The notes: a model not told the origin generated them from the sequence alone. Positions 1 through 7,279 are shown, counted from the first letter of the stretch. The stretch: 11,291 bases of DNA from Bacillota bacterium (GCA_003501485.1 DNPJ01000102.1:703-11993), one strand, 5' to 3'. Program-made: numbers and translations.

Positions 1-206
1 GTCTCTTTTCCTCTTGTTCCATCAAATGCAATAGATGGAACATCTTCGCCATAGGGCGATGCATGCTCTATTGTCTCACCACTAAGCAATTGATTCAATA
101 AATCATCTGAGTAAGACGAAGTAATACTATATATGCTTTTCTCTGCACTAAGAGAAAAAAGGATGGTTAATAAAACTAAAAGTATTACATTTCTCTTTTT
201 TAGCAT
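1..206 (-). CDS. Unrecognised secreted protein, N-terminal part (3' end beyond the window)
   Basis: My own reading of the minus strand gives an open frame from ATG at 204-206 to the window edge, about 68 residues. It begins MLKKRNVILLVLLTILF, a basic start followed by a hydrophobic core and SLSA, which is a typical Sec signal peptide with likely cleavage after residue 21. The visible mature part (EKSIYSITSSYSDDLLNQLL, then a segment with HASPYGEDVPSIAFDG) is polar, and I do not recognise its family. The start is well supported by AAAGGAG five bases upstream. The ATG overlaps the last seven bases of the upstream polymerase-like fragment. Being secreted and placed after the two outer-membrane genes, it may be an envelope protein of the same operon, but this is inference. 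A lipoprotein is unlikely because there is no Cys near the cleavage site. Confidence 0.75.
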   Translation of the reverse strand, partial: MLKKRNVILLVLLTILFSLSAEKSIYSITSSYSDDLLNQLLSGETIEHASPYGEDVPSIAFDGTRGKE

Positions 207-454
207 GCTTTCTCCTTTGACTCTTCAACAAATGTAGCAAAAAGAGCCATAAAGAATGGATTGTATTGTATATGAGTTAAGTGATGTGCTGTTGTGGAGT
301 TAAGAGCAATCACAAAAATCACAACAAGGAAGAATAAATCCTCCCTTCTTTTATAGCAAATAGCAATGTATGTCATAATTAATATAACTATAAAAACAAC
401 ACCATAGCTCAAAAAACAATAAATAAAATGGTCACTTCTCCCTATTTGAACCAT
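200..454 (-). pseudogene. Orphan C-terminal fragment of a Wzy-type polysaccharide polymerase
   Basis: An 84-residue frame with two strongly hydrophobic segments (about residues 14-34 and 40-51). From memory, its order of features matches the last part of Wzy polymerases from Gram-positive and similar capsule loci: GRSDHFIYCFLSYGVVF resembles the 'R-x-D ... l-x-x-Y-G-i-i-F' stretch, and ALNSTTAHHL...YNPFFMALFA resembles the terminal 'hGlte ... yNPFll.Lf' motif. Full polymerases are about 400 residues, so most of the protein is missing. A TAA stop lies immediately before the ATG in the same frame, and no Shine-Dalgarno sequence sits within 12 bases of the ATG. Upstream there is only the 3' end of the Wzi gene. 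Another frame across 442-510 encodes a hydrophobic stretch, which may be decayed coding sequence. I read this as a remnant left by deletion or replacement. A functional small membrane protein is the alternative. Confidence 0.5.
212..218 (-). promoter_or_regulatory. Ribosome binding site that sets the start of the 206 gene
   Basis: The minus strand reads AAAGGAG, then five bases, then ATG at 204-206. It is one of the strongest Shine-Dalgarno matches in the window. It lies inside the last codons of the polymerase-like fragment, so the gene is real even though the upstream ORF may be decayed. Confidence 0.7.
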
Positions 455-546
455 TTATATATAAAAAAGATTTCCAAAGTTAAAACTAAAAGCACTAAGT
501 AAAGATAACGTTACTCTTCCCCTTAACGCTAATACAACTTCTAGAC

Positions 547-2361
547 TCAATAATACAAACTAAACCCTATAGATAAATTGAGTTTACAATTTGTACTCCA
601 ATCATTATTCATACGTGTACCATTACCAGGATTAAAAATCATTGTCTCTCCACCATCAACAATATCGTATGTGTCATAGTGCTTAACAACATTTGGATCA
701 AAAGAGTAAGTACGCTTACTTTCAATTAAACACTGGAGACCAAAGGTGAAGTCAAAAGGAAGGTTATCAAAACTCTTCTTGCCTTTTATTTCCAAGTCGA
801 GAGTATTGTTCCAAATATAAGAGAAGAAGGCTTTATCTACATATAAATCTGAAACGTTATAGTTAATAATATTATTTAGACTTGTACCCTTATCATCTGT
901 GGAATACTGAGCACTTCTCATTTGATCTTTAACAATAAATGAAAGACTTAAATCCCACTGAGTAATTGTAGTAGAGAACTGTGCAAGGAGCTCCAAAGAA
1001 TCTGGATAAAGTGGATAGCTTAGATTATAGCCCTTATTAACATATGCAGTTCCCATTGGTGTGCTACCCCAAGGATTCTTATCAGATGTGTATGTATAAT
1101 GAGAACCAAAGAATGGTGGAATATATGTAGCTTGTACGCCTAGCGTTGAGAAATCTCCATAAGGAATATTAATTGTTGCACCGCCTTGTAGAGCGATGAT
1201 GTTTCTCGCAAAGCTAATAACTTTAAACTTATTTAGACTATTGAATTCATCTATCGCTAAAGAAAAATATGCTTTACCAACTCCTTTGATAGTATATGTT
1301 GCATCAAGACCTGCTAGCATATTATCAAAGTCGCCAATATAGTTTTGAGCAAACATATATACGCCAAGTGGATTTAAGTATGCTAGTTCAAAACGCTTAC
1401 GCCAGACAACAGATTCAAATATGCTTGCTCTAAAGCCTTCAAATGGCTCTATCTCAATTCTTTGAATGGAGAAGTTATTATCATAAACATTTGAATGTAA
1501 CTCCTTATCTCCTGTCTTATCTGCCTCTCCATCTAATACTAGATATGATTTACCTAAAGAACCCACAGCAGCTGAAAGACTAAACCAAGATGAAGGCTGG
1601 AGTGTAAACTCAACTGCATCAAAGCTTCTCGCAGAACTCGAGAGAGCTAAGTTATTAATACCAGGGCCCCAATCACGGGAAAGAGAGGCAAAACGAATTG
1701 TTAAGCTACCGTTAAAAAGCGAAGTTGCCAATTCTGGATACATCACAAACCCATCGCCAAGTGATTTGAATGGAGAGTTATATAAATCATTTGAGCCAAG
1801 TAGTGACATATAAAAACCGTCACACTCGTGAGTAAAGTCAGTAACAAGGAAAGCTCTGTGATCAAGTTTATCTAATAGGATTCCAAAATCCATATAGAAA
1901 GAAAGGCTGTTAAACAAATCACCCTTTGCATAGAATGTTAGCTTATTCCTCGAATCAAATGCCTTGTTTGTAACTCCAACAGTTTGTTCTGTTTTAATTT
2001 TTCCACCAAAAGCAACTAAGGCATTTTCATTCTCGGAGAGAACTAAATAGCCCTTTTCTAAAAATGATTTTTCGCTAGATACTCCATAGGTTGAATCAAA
2101 CTGAGATAAAAGTTTTTCAATAGCTTTTCTTTCGCTGTCAGTTGTCAAGTTTGAACTATAGATTACATTAAGTAAGCTTTTAACACGGGAGATTGAATAT
2201 GGCTTAACGTCAGTTTGGTTTGGTATTATGCCCCTAATCTCTGCAGCATCAATGATTCTATATGCATCAGAGTCAAGTGGAATGGAAAGATAACTCTCTC
2301 CTGCAAATAGGAGAGAGAAGGAAAACAACATAACAAAAACAAAAATTAATAGCTTTTTCAT
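547..2361 (-). CDS. Wzi-family capsule assembly outer-membrane protein
   Basis: A 604-residue protein. Residues 1-20 form a Sec signal peptide ending LLFA, with cleavage before GES. Residues about 30-95 are a mostly helical N-terminal region (AYRIIDAAEIRGIIP), as in long Wzi-like proteins of diderms. The rest is alternating beta-strand sequence typical of an outer-membrane barrel. Family-like landmarks are SRDWGPGINNLALSSS (228-243), the NPLGVYMFAQNYIGDFDNML stretch (330-349) with GLD (351-353), and SLAIDEF (367-373). Wzi of Klebsiella and E. coli is an outer-membrane lectin that holds group 1 capsule at the cell surface and is about 480 residues, so this form is longer at the N-terminus. The last residues are aromatic (SLYY), as expected for barrel assembly. 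AAGG lies five bases before ATG, and the gene follows the Omp85-like gene by 19 bases, so the two are probably co-transcribed. Role as capsule anchor or assembly factor is from family and context. Confidence 0.8.
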   Translation of the reverse strand: MKKLLIFVFVMLFSFSLLFAGESYLSIPLDSDAYRIIDAAEIRGIIPNQTDVKPYSISRVKSLLNVIYSSNLTTDSERKAIEKLLSQFDSTYGVSSEKSFLEKGYLVLSENENALVAFGGKIKTEQTVGVTNKAFDSRNKLTFYAKGDLFNSLSFYMDFGILLDKLDHRAFLVTDFTHECDGFYMSLLGSNDLYNSPFKSLGDGFVMYPELATSLFNGSLTIRFASLSRDWGPGINNLALSSSARSFDAVEFTLQPSSWFSLSAAVGSLGKSYLVLDGEADKTGDKELHSNVYDNNFSIQRIEIEPFEGFRASIFESVVWRKRFELAYLNPLGVYMFAQNYIGDFDNMLAGLDATYTIKGVGKAYFSLAIDEFNSLNKFKVISFARNIIALQGGATINIPYGDFSTLGVQATYIPPFFGSHYTYTSDKNPWGSTPMGTAYVNKGYNLSYPLYPDSLELLAQFSTTITQWDLSLSFIVKDQMRSAQYSTDDKGTSLNNIINYNVSDLYVDKAFFSYIWNNTLDLEIKGKKSFDNLPFDFTFGLQCLIESKRTYSFDPNVVKHYDTYDIVDGGETMIFNPGNGTRMNNDWSTNCKLNLSIGFSLYY

Positions 2362-2380
2362 AAATACCTTTTTTTAAAAC

Positions 2381-4183
2381 TTAAAAGAAGAAACCTAAGC
2401 CTATATATATCTCATAGAAGTCTCTTCCACCTTCTTTATTCATAAACTTTATCACTTTTTCCAAATCAAAACCAAGAGATACTCTCACAGGGTAGCTAGG
2501 ATAGCTCTTGAGAATACCAATGCCCTCTATACCAAAGCCATAGAAATTCTTGGCATTCCTACCATCTGGTTTTGCAATACCATAATCAAAGAAGGCATTA
2601 AAGTATGCATCGGCAAAACTAAAGAAAGAAGGAAGAGGGAACTTAGTCATTAAATTGAGGTTTGCAACAATTCCAACAAGGTTGTTGTTATAACCATCTG
2701 TTGTGACATTTCTTATACCTCTTAAGTACTCTCCAAATGCAGTTCCACTTCCTCCTGTGATATTACCTTTGTCTGTGGTGTTATTTGTATAATTAACAAC
2801 AATTCTAAAGGATGGATTAAACCAAGAACCAAAGAGTTTATGAGCTGTAAACTCTAAGTGGTCATATACGCCAACATCAGGATTAATCTTTCGTGTATTG
2901 TATTCCTGCATCCATGATTCACTAATACTAATTGAATAACTTACACCGTCCCTAAAGTTTCCAATCCAATTAATGTAGTTACCACTACTAGAAGCAGAGA
3001 GTACATAGTAGCGATAGAAGAATAAATCTGAAACGCCCTCTTTCTTTTCTGTTCTTAAGAATTCGCTCAAAGTCGGGCGAATTGAGATATGTGGCCCTAT
3101 ATTAATTTGTTGACTAAGCCCAACACCTGTATCGTAACGACGAAGTGAATTATCTTTCTTTAGCTTTATATTCTCCATCACTAATATTGTAGATGAAGGT
3201 GTTAATACATACTTCATGGTTGTGTTGATATCATAGACATCATCAACGGTATATTTTAATGTATTAGAAACAGAGAAAGGAGAACCACTAAAAGAAAGAG
3301 ATGTATTGTGTCTCATCTCTGATGGTGACCAAAAATATTTTTCACCAACGCCACTCTTATCTACAAACTTTACATAATCAGAAAAGTCAAAACGAGTCTT
3401 ATCAATAACAACATTAGAAATTGAGAGAGATGGAGTTAAATACGAGTCAGTCTTGTTGTCATGAACTAAAAGACTGATAGACGGAGTAATGCCAACACTT
3501 CCTAAAGAAATATTGTTTAAAGAAGAAGAGAAAGAATACTTATTTAAACTTGATTCTCTCTGAATAGAAAATGAAGTATTTAGGCTATACTTCCAAATAG
3601 GAATACTATTAACAGAAAGGCTGTACTTAAATTCCTTTGTATTAGTATAACCTATAAAACTAGTTGATAAATTAGCCGCTCCAAGCTTTAAGCCAGTTAA
3701 ATCAAATTTAGCATCATACTCTGGAGAACCAAATGACTCAGGTGGAAATATTGCTCTCACAGTTGCAGTGAAGTCTGAAAAAGTTCCAAGCAAGTTAGTA
3801 TCAAAAACCTTAACACCAAGTATAGTTCCAACATTTGTATCATACTTGGGATATGGAATGATTAAGAATGTATGAGCATCATCAATATCGAAATTGACTG
3901 TAACATAGACATTCTCACCATCAACTCTTTCAGTAAGTGTATAAGTTACGCTCTTAAATACCCTCTTGTTATCTAAAACTTGTACTTTATTATTTAAAGC
4001 ATTAACTAATTCTTCTTTAGATGAGAATTCTTCTCGTCTTGAGGGAACAACTAAAGACCTAATAACACTCTCTTTAGTTTTTCCCGAGATATCAAAAACA
4101 TAATTTTCAATAATAAAATGTTCAGCAAATAGAGAACAAACCGCAATAACTAAAACAAAACAGAAAAGACAAAATCGCTTCAT
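2381..4183 (-). CDS. Omp85-superfamily outer-membrane barrel with one POTRA-like domain
   Basis: A 600-residue protein. Residues 1-20 are a signal peptide ending SLFA. Residues about 22-105 look like one POTRA domain: NYVFDISGKTKESVI, a helix with SSKEELVNALNN, then RVFKSVTYTL and VYVTVNFDIDD. A linker IPYPKYDTNVG leads to GVKVFDTNLLGTF (123-135), the usual first barrel strand region of Omp85 proteins. Near the end, EYLRGIRN (486-493) followed by GIVANLNL (506-513) matches the R-G-[YF] loop and the following strand of the superfamily. The protein ends in GLGFFF, a C-terminal aromatic barrel signal. BamA has five POTRA domains and TamA three, so this is neither. Members of this superfamily insert or move proteins, and some have unknown cargo. 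Placed between the initiating sugar transferase and the Wzi gene, a role in assembling Wzi or in passing polymer is plausible but unproven. GAGG precedes ATG by about five bases. Confidence 0.72.
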   Translation of the reverse strand: MKRFCLFCFVLVIAVCSLFAEHFIIENYVFDISGKTKESVIRSLVVPSRREEFSSKEELVNALNNKVQVLDNKRVFKSVTYTLTERVDGENVYVTVNFDIDDAHTFLIIPYPKYDTNVGTILGVKVFDTNLLGTFSDFTATVRAIFPPESFGSPEYDAKFDLTGLKLGAANLSTSFIGYTNTKEFKYSLSVNSIPIWKYSLNTSFSIQRESSLNKYSFSSSLNNISLGSVGITPSISLLVHDNKTDSYLTPSLSISNVVIDKTRFDFSDYVKFVDKSGVGEKYFWSPSEMRHNTSLSFSGSPFSVSNTLKYTVDDVYDINTTMKYVLTPSSTILVMENIKLKKDNSLRRYDTGVGLSQQINIGPHISIRPTLSEFLRTEKKEGVSDLFFYRYYVLSASSSGNYINWIGNFRDGVSYSISISESWMQEYNTRKINPDVGVYDHLEFTAHKLFGSWFNPSFRIVVNYTNNTTDKGNITGGSGTAFGEYLRGIRNVTTDGYNNNLVGIVANLNLMTKFPLPSFFSFADAYFNAFFDYGIAKPDGRNAKNFYGFGIEGIGILKSYPSYPVRVSLGFDLEKVIKFMNKEGGRDFYEIYIGLGFFF

Positions 4184-4217
4184 TTACCCTCAATCCCCAC
4201 TTAAAGTAAATGTTTCC

Positions 4218-4820
4218 TCACATCGCCCCCTCTCGTTTAAAGACAGAGACAATAGTACGAAGTATTATTTTTATATCTAAAAGAATAGATGCATGGTCAA
4301 CATAGTATAATTCAAGAGCACATCGTTCAGGATACTTAACACAGTTTCTTCCATTACATGCCCACCAACCTGTTAAGCCAGGAGTAACTGAAAGAAACTT
4401 ATCCATGTCCTTTCCATACCAATCAAGCTCACTTTCAATGACAGGACGAGGGCCCACAAGGCTCATGTCACCTTTCAAAATGTTAAATAATTGAGGTAAC
4501 TCATCTAAGCTAGTTACTCTTAAAAACTTGCCAAACTTAGTTACTCTTGGATCGTTCTTGAGCTTAAAATTCTCCTTCCACTCCTTCATCTGTTCAGGAG
4601 TGAAGTCCTTAATCATATCATCAGCATTAGGAACCATGGTTCTAAACTTATATAGATAGAATACCATTCCACCTTTACCATACCTTTTATGACGATAAAA
4701 AGGAGAACACTTTAGTGTTAGCAAATTGACTAATGAAATCAACAACAAAATAGGAGAAAGTATTATAATGAAAAGAAGAGAGAATAATATATCAAATAGT
4801 CTTTTTACAAAATGATACAC
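4218..4820 (-). CDS. Initiating sugar-1-phosphate transferase (bacterial sugar transferase family)
   Basis: A 200-residue monotopic phosphoglycosyl transferase. It moves a sugar-1-phosphate from a nucleotide sugar onto undecaprenyl phosphate at the inner-membrane cytoplasmic face, the first step of repeat-unit synthesis. One membrane segment covers about residues 8-33 after FVKRLFD. Family motifs in order are KFRTM (58-62), the catalytic Asp-Glu pair in SLDELPQ (D106, E107), SLVGPRP (120-126) and PGLTGWW (147-153). The length equals the minimal PglC/WecP-like catalytic form, without the extra N-terminal membrane domain of WcaJ or WbaP. The start is GTG, not ATG: AAAAGGAG lies seven bases upstream and no upstream in-frame ATG occurs before a stop. 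A perfect TATAAT lies 40 bases upstream. The C-terminal part has an unusual Cys set (155, 160, 167). The sugar used cannot be read from sequence. Confidence 0.92.
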   Translation of the reverse strand: MYHFVKRLFDILFSLLFIIILSPILLLISLVNLLTLKCSPFYRHKRYGKGGMVFYLYKFRTMVPNADDMIKDFTPEQMKEWKENFKLKNDPRVTKFGKFLRVTSLDELPQLFNILKGDMSLVGPRPVIESELDWYGKDMDKFLSVTPGLTGWWACNGRNCVKYPERCALELYYVDHASILLDIKIILRTIVSVFKREGAM

Positions 4821-4827
4821 TTTACTT

Positions 4828-4835
4828 CTCCTTTT
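4828..4835 (-). promoter_or_regulatory. Strong ribosome binding site of the GTG-started sugar transferase
   Basis: The minus strand reads AAAAGGAG, then seven bases, then GTG at 4818-4820. This decides the start, since no ATG is available in frame upstream. Confidence 0.75.
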
Positions 4836-4860
4836 AAACTCATTCTCAATAAAACACTAT

Positions 4861-4888
4861 ATTATAACTACAAAAAATAATTAGTTAC
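4861..4888 (-). promoter_or_regulatory. Candidate sigma70-type promoter before the sugar transferase
   Basis: The minus strand carries a perfect TATAAT at 4861-4866. Sixteen bases upstream is GTAACT (4883-4888), which matches only three of six positions of TTGACA. A start of transcription near 4854 would give a leader of about 34 bases with the strong ribosome binding site near its end. The site lies in the largest intergenic gap of the window, so a separate transcript for the sugar transferase, Omp85-like and Wzi genes is plausible. AT-rich DNA yields chance TATAAT matches, so confidence is moderate. Confidence 0.4.
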
Positions 4889-4954
4889 CACCATTATTTA
4901 TGTCTTTGTTTTTGTTTATTACATTCATTAAAAACAAGGTTCATTCGTGCAACA

Positions 4955-6445
4955 TTAACGATTTAAATAATTTATAAAAAATTTCATTTCGCTTTTAAAA
5001 CAGATAAGACTCAATAAAAAAAGCATAACGCAAATAACAAAGCTATATATAACAGCATATTTAAGCCAGGAAAGAATACTCAACTTAACAAATGGAATAA
5101 AAAACTTGCAAATGCAAAAACCAATTAAAGCGCAAAAGGTGAATAATAATAACTTTTTGTAAAACAGACCTTGTCTACGCCCTTCAATCAATTTTGAAGT
5201 GTAGAAAACTTGAAAAATTAACCTGTATATCATTCCAACAATTGTTCCAATTGTTACACCGATTAAACCAAACTTTCCAACCATTAGAATTGAGATAACA
5301 ATGTTAAAAAATGCTTCAATATAGGCTGGCAGTGTTATTTCTTTAAATTTATTAGCAGAATAAGCCAAATCTAAATGGGGAAACTTAATAATATACAACG
5401 CTTCAGAAATAACTAATAATAAACCAAAAACTGGTTGATTATAATTTATATCAGAAACACCACTAGTATAAAGTTGAACAAATGGCGTAATTAATAAGGC
5501 AGCAACAGTAAAGAAAAAGAAAACAAGAATAAAAACTATGTACTCATAAATATCAAGTTTCTGATTAAGTTCTTCTAAATCTTTTTTTACATAAGCTTGA
5601 CCAACTGTAGCAGATAATCCCGATAGGCATGAATTTATTAATTGCTTTATTCCATTTACTACAAGATAGTAAATACTGTAGACAGAAACAACTTTTAGAT
5701 TAGTAAACAATGTTAGAATTACAATATCTGTACTACTATGAATAAATGCAGCAAAATTAATCGCAAAACCATTCCATCTGGATTTTAAAAGAGAATTATC
5801 AAGTTTAGCTTTTCGATTTAATCTATATCTTTTTCTAACATATATAGTTAAATAAATTGGTTGAAAGATAAAAAGCAAACTACTTATTAGTTTTAAAACA
5901 TGTATACTAGGATAGATATAAACGGACAAAAAAACCAATAATATGTTAGCGCATATTATAACTGTTTGAATGAAGTTAACAATATAAATCCTTTTGTCTG
6001 CAGTTAATAGTGTTTTAAAAGTTAACGAAAACATGTATTGAATCAGTAATCCAAAAGCTAAAATTAGTATTAATGGACATACATACGTAAAATCAAAACT
6101 TTTTGCAAATAGAAGAGGATATACAATCGATAAAAAAATAGAATATACAATAAAAAAAATGCCTATTTTCCTGTAAAAATAATCTGCTGTAACAAGTATT
6201 GATGAAATCTTTTCCTCATCTTTTTTTACTAATGGATTATAAAAAGCAGCAGTGACTACTCCCGTAATTCCACCTTCAACTAAAGCAATATAACTCAAAA
6301 ATTGATTTATAGATGAAACAAGTCCATTAACTTCTGAACCAAAAAAAGAAAGGATAATCTTTGGTAGAATAAAACCATTAATAAGCGTAAAAATCTGCAA
6401 AACAAGTCCAGAAAACATATTTAAAAGAGTTATCTTTTGACTCAT
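4955..6445 (-). CDS. Wzx-type polysaccharide flippase (MOP superfamily)
   Basis: A 496-residue integral membrane protein with about a dozen hydrophobic segments spread over its length, the usual size and layout of Wzx/O-unit translocases. These carry lipid-linked repeat units from the cytoplasmic to the periplasmic side of the inner membrane. The N-terminal region has the family look: KITLLNMFSG, then GFILPKIILSFFGSEVNGLV and SSINQFLSYIALVEGGI, followed by the NPLVKKDEEKI loop. I chose ATG at 6443-6445. It has GGAGAG nine bases upstream and sits four bases after the LicD stop. A start ten codons earlier (6475) has no ribosome binding site and would overlap LicD by 26 bases. This gene is among the most AT-rich of the window, with a hand-counted 23% GC in 5881-5940. 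Substrate is presumably the unit built by the flanking glycosyltransferases. Confidence 0.87.
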   Translation of the reverse strand: MSQKITLLNMFSGLVLQIFTLINGFILPKIILSFFGSEVNGLVSSINQFLSYIALVEGGITGVVTAAFYNPLVKKDEEKISSILVTADYFYRKIGIFFIVYSIFLSIVYPLLFAKSFDFTYVCPLILILAFGLLIQYMFSLTFKTLLTADKRIYIVNFIQTVIICANILLVFLSVYIYPSIHVLKLISSLLFIFQPIYLTIYVRKRYRLNRKAKLDNSLLKSRWNGFAINFAAFIHSSTDIVILTLFTNLKVVSVYSIYYLVVNGIKQLINSCLSGLSATVGQAYVKKDLEELNQKLDIYEYIVFILVFFFFTVAALLITPFVQLYTSGVSDINYNQPVFGLLLVISEALYIIKFPHLDLAYSANKFKEITLPAYIEAFFNIVISILMVGKFGLIGVTIGTIVGMIYRLIFQVFYTSKLIEGRRQGLFYKKLLLFTFCALIGFCICKFFIPFVKLSILSWLKYAVIYSFVICVMLFLLSLICFKSEMKFFINYLNR

Positions 6446-6449
6446 GCTT

Positions 6450-7271
6450 CTATGCTCTCCATGCTTTAATTTCATGATTTTGACGCAAGTTTTCAGGTGG
6501 TAACGTCATATAACTACCATAATTAGATTTTAAGTATAAATTGTAGTCTTCCAACCCTTTTGCATTTATGTCCTCAAATTTATAATCAATTAAATTTTCG
6601 AAAAGGCTTTTAGAAATAGATGGTTCGTTTAACGAACTCCAAGCAACATTTGCAACTTTTTTTGCTTTTTCTATAGAAATTTTTTTTGCACATTTTACAA
6701 TTAATTCGCTTAAATCCTTTTGATTTTTATTCTTAAAAATTCTATCTAGTATTCTATAATACACTCTTTTCCCAAAAGAGTTTTTATTAGCCATCATACT
6801 TTTCATATATAAAGAATCTTTAAGATTTCTAGCAACACGCAGGTATTTAAAAAAATATAGGTTATAAAGTTTAAATCCGATATTCGGTACACCATCAAAA
6901 GGAAATAAATCAATCCATAAATACTTTTCAGATGAATCATTGGAATTAATCAGTATTCGCTTATTTACAAATTTTAAGAATGGTTTGTCTCCATTATCTA
7001 ACTCAATACCTTCAAATTCATATTTTTCATCAAGCAAGATATTTTTAGTTGAATCATTTATACAGAAAATTAATTTCTCATAATCATTGCGTAATAATCC
7101 AAGGTCAATGTCATCATCCCATGGAATAAAACCTTTATGTCTCACAGCACCTAACATCGTTCCATACATTATTGAATATGGAACTTTCATCAACTTTAAA
7201 AAAGAATCTAAGTCCTTTAACATTTGAGTTAATTCATGTTTTATCTCATAATCTGTAAGATATTCAATCAT
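6450..7271 (-). CDS. LicD-family phosphotransferase
   Basis: A 273-residue cytoplasmic protein of the LicD family, a nucleotidyltransferase-like fold that adds phosphocholine or another phospho-alcohol or phospho-sugar to cell-surface glycans. The signature is complete: YSIMYGTMLGAVRHKGFIPW (32-51), then DDDID (52-56) with the metal-binding aspartates, WIDLFPFDG (119-127), and the tail YGSYMTLPPE (251-260) with the family-typical H266. I chose ATG at 7269-7271, where AAGGA lies eight bases upstream and the protein begins MIEYLTDYEIKHEL, as LicD proteins usually do. A start ten codons earlier (7301) overlaps the upstream GT2 stop by four bases (ATGA) but has only a weak GGA. No licA, licB or licC choline genes are seen nearby, so the transferred group is open. 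Very AT-rich: about 22% GC by hand count in 6661-6720. Confidence 0.88.
   Translation of the reverse strand: MIEYLTDYEIKHELTQMLKDLDSFLKLMKVPYSIMYGTMLGAVRHKGFIPWDDDIDLGLLRNDYEKLIFCINDSTKNILLDEKYEFEGIELDNGDKPFLKFVNKRILINSNDSSEKYLWIDLFPFDGVPNIGFKLYNLYFFKYLRVARNLKDSLYMKSMMANKNSFGKRVYYRILDRIFKNKNQKDLSELIVKCAKKISIEKAKKVANVAWSSLNEPSISKSLFENLIDYKFEDINAKGLEDYNLYLKSNYGSYMTLPPENLRQNHEIKAWRA
6455..6460 (-). promoter_or_regulatory. Ribosome binding site deciding the flippase start
   Basis: The minus strand reads GGAGAG inside the last codons of the LicD gene, nine bases before ATG at 6443-6445. The alternative ATG at 6473-6475 has no such sequence before it. The layout suggests translational coupling to LicD. 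Confidence 0.55.
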
Positions 7272-7279
7272 ATAAAGAT

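Larger units (their letters stand above)
4821..4954 (-). other. Longest intergenic gap of the cluster
   Basis: This 134-base gap lies between the flippase stop and the sugar transferase start, while other gaps are 35 bases or fewer, apart from the spacer around the polymerase remnant. It holds the candidate promoter and ribosome binding site. I found no convincing stem-loop terminator after the flippase gene: a TTGTTTTT tract exists on the minus strand near 4931-4938, but no paired stem precedes it. Read-through from upstream is therefore possible. Confidence 0.6.

Noticed and set aside
350..355. TGCTATAAA extended -10-like sequence inside the polymerase remnant, a possible promoter for the 206 gene
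   Set aside because: The possible -35 (ATGACA) is only 15 bases away and the sequence is AT-rich coding-like DNA, so a chance match is likely.
508..529. Inverted repeat (GCGTTA ... TAACGT) after the Wzi stop, as a possible terminator
   Set aside because: The stem is only five pairs plus a wobble, with a 10-base loop, and is not followed by a clear T-run. The strong ribosome binding site of the 206 gene also suggests transcription continues.
4136..4138. Cys16 in the Omp85-like signal peptide, as a possible lipobox
   Set aside because: The residue before Cys is Val (IAVC), which is poor even for relaxed spirochaete lipoboxes. The SLFA cleavage site and the barrel architecture fit ordinary signal peptidase I processing.
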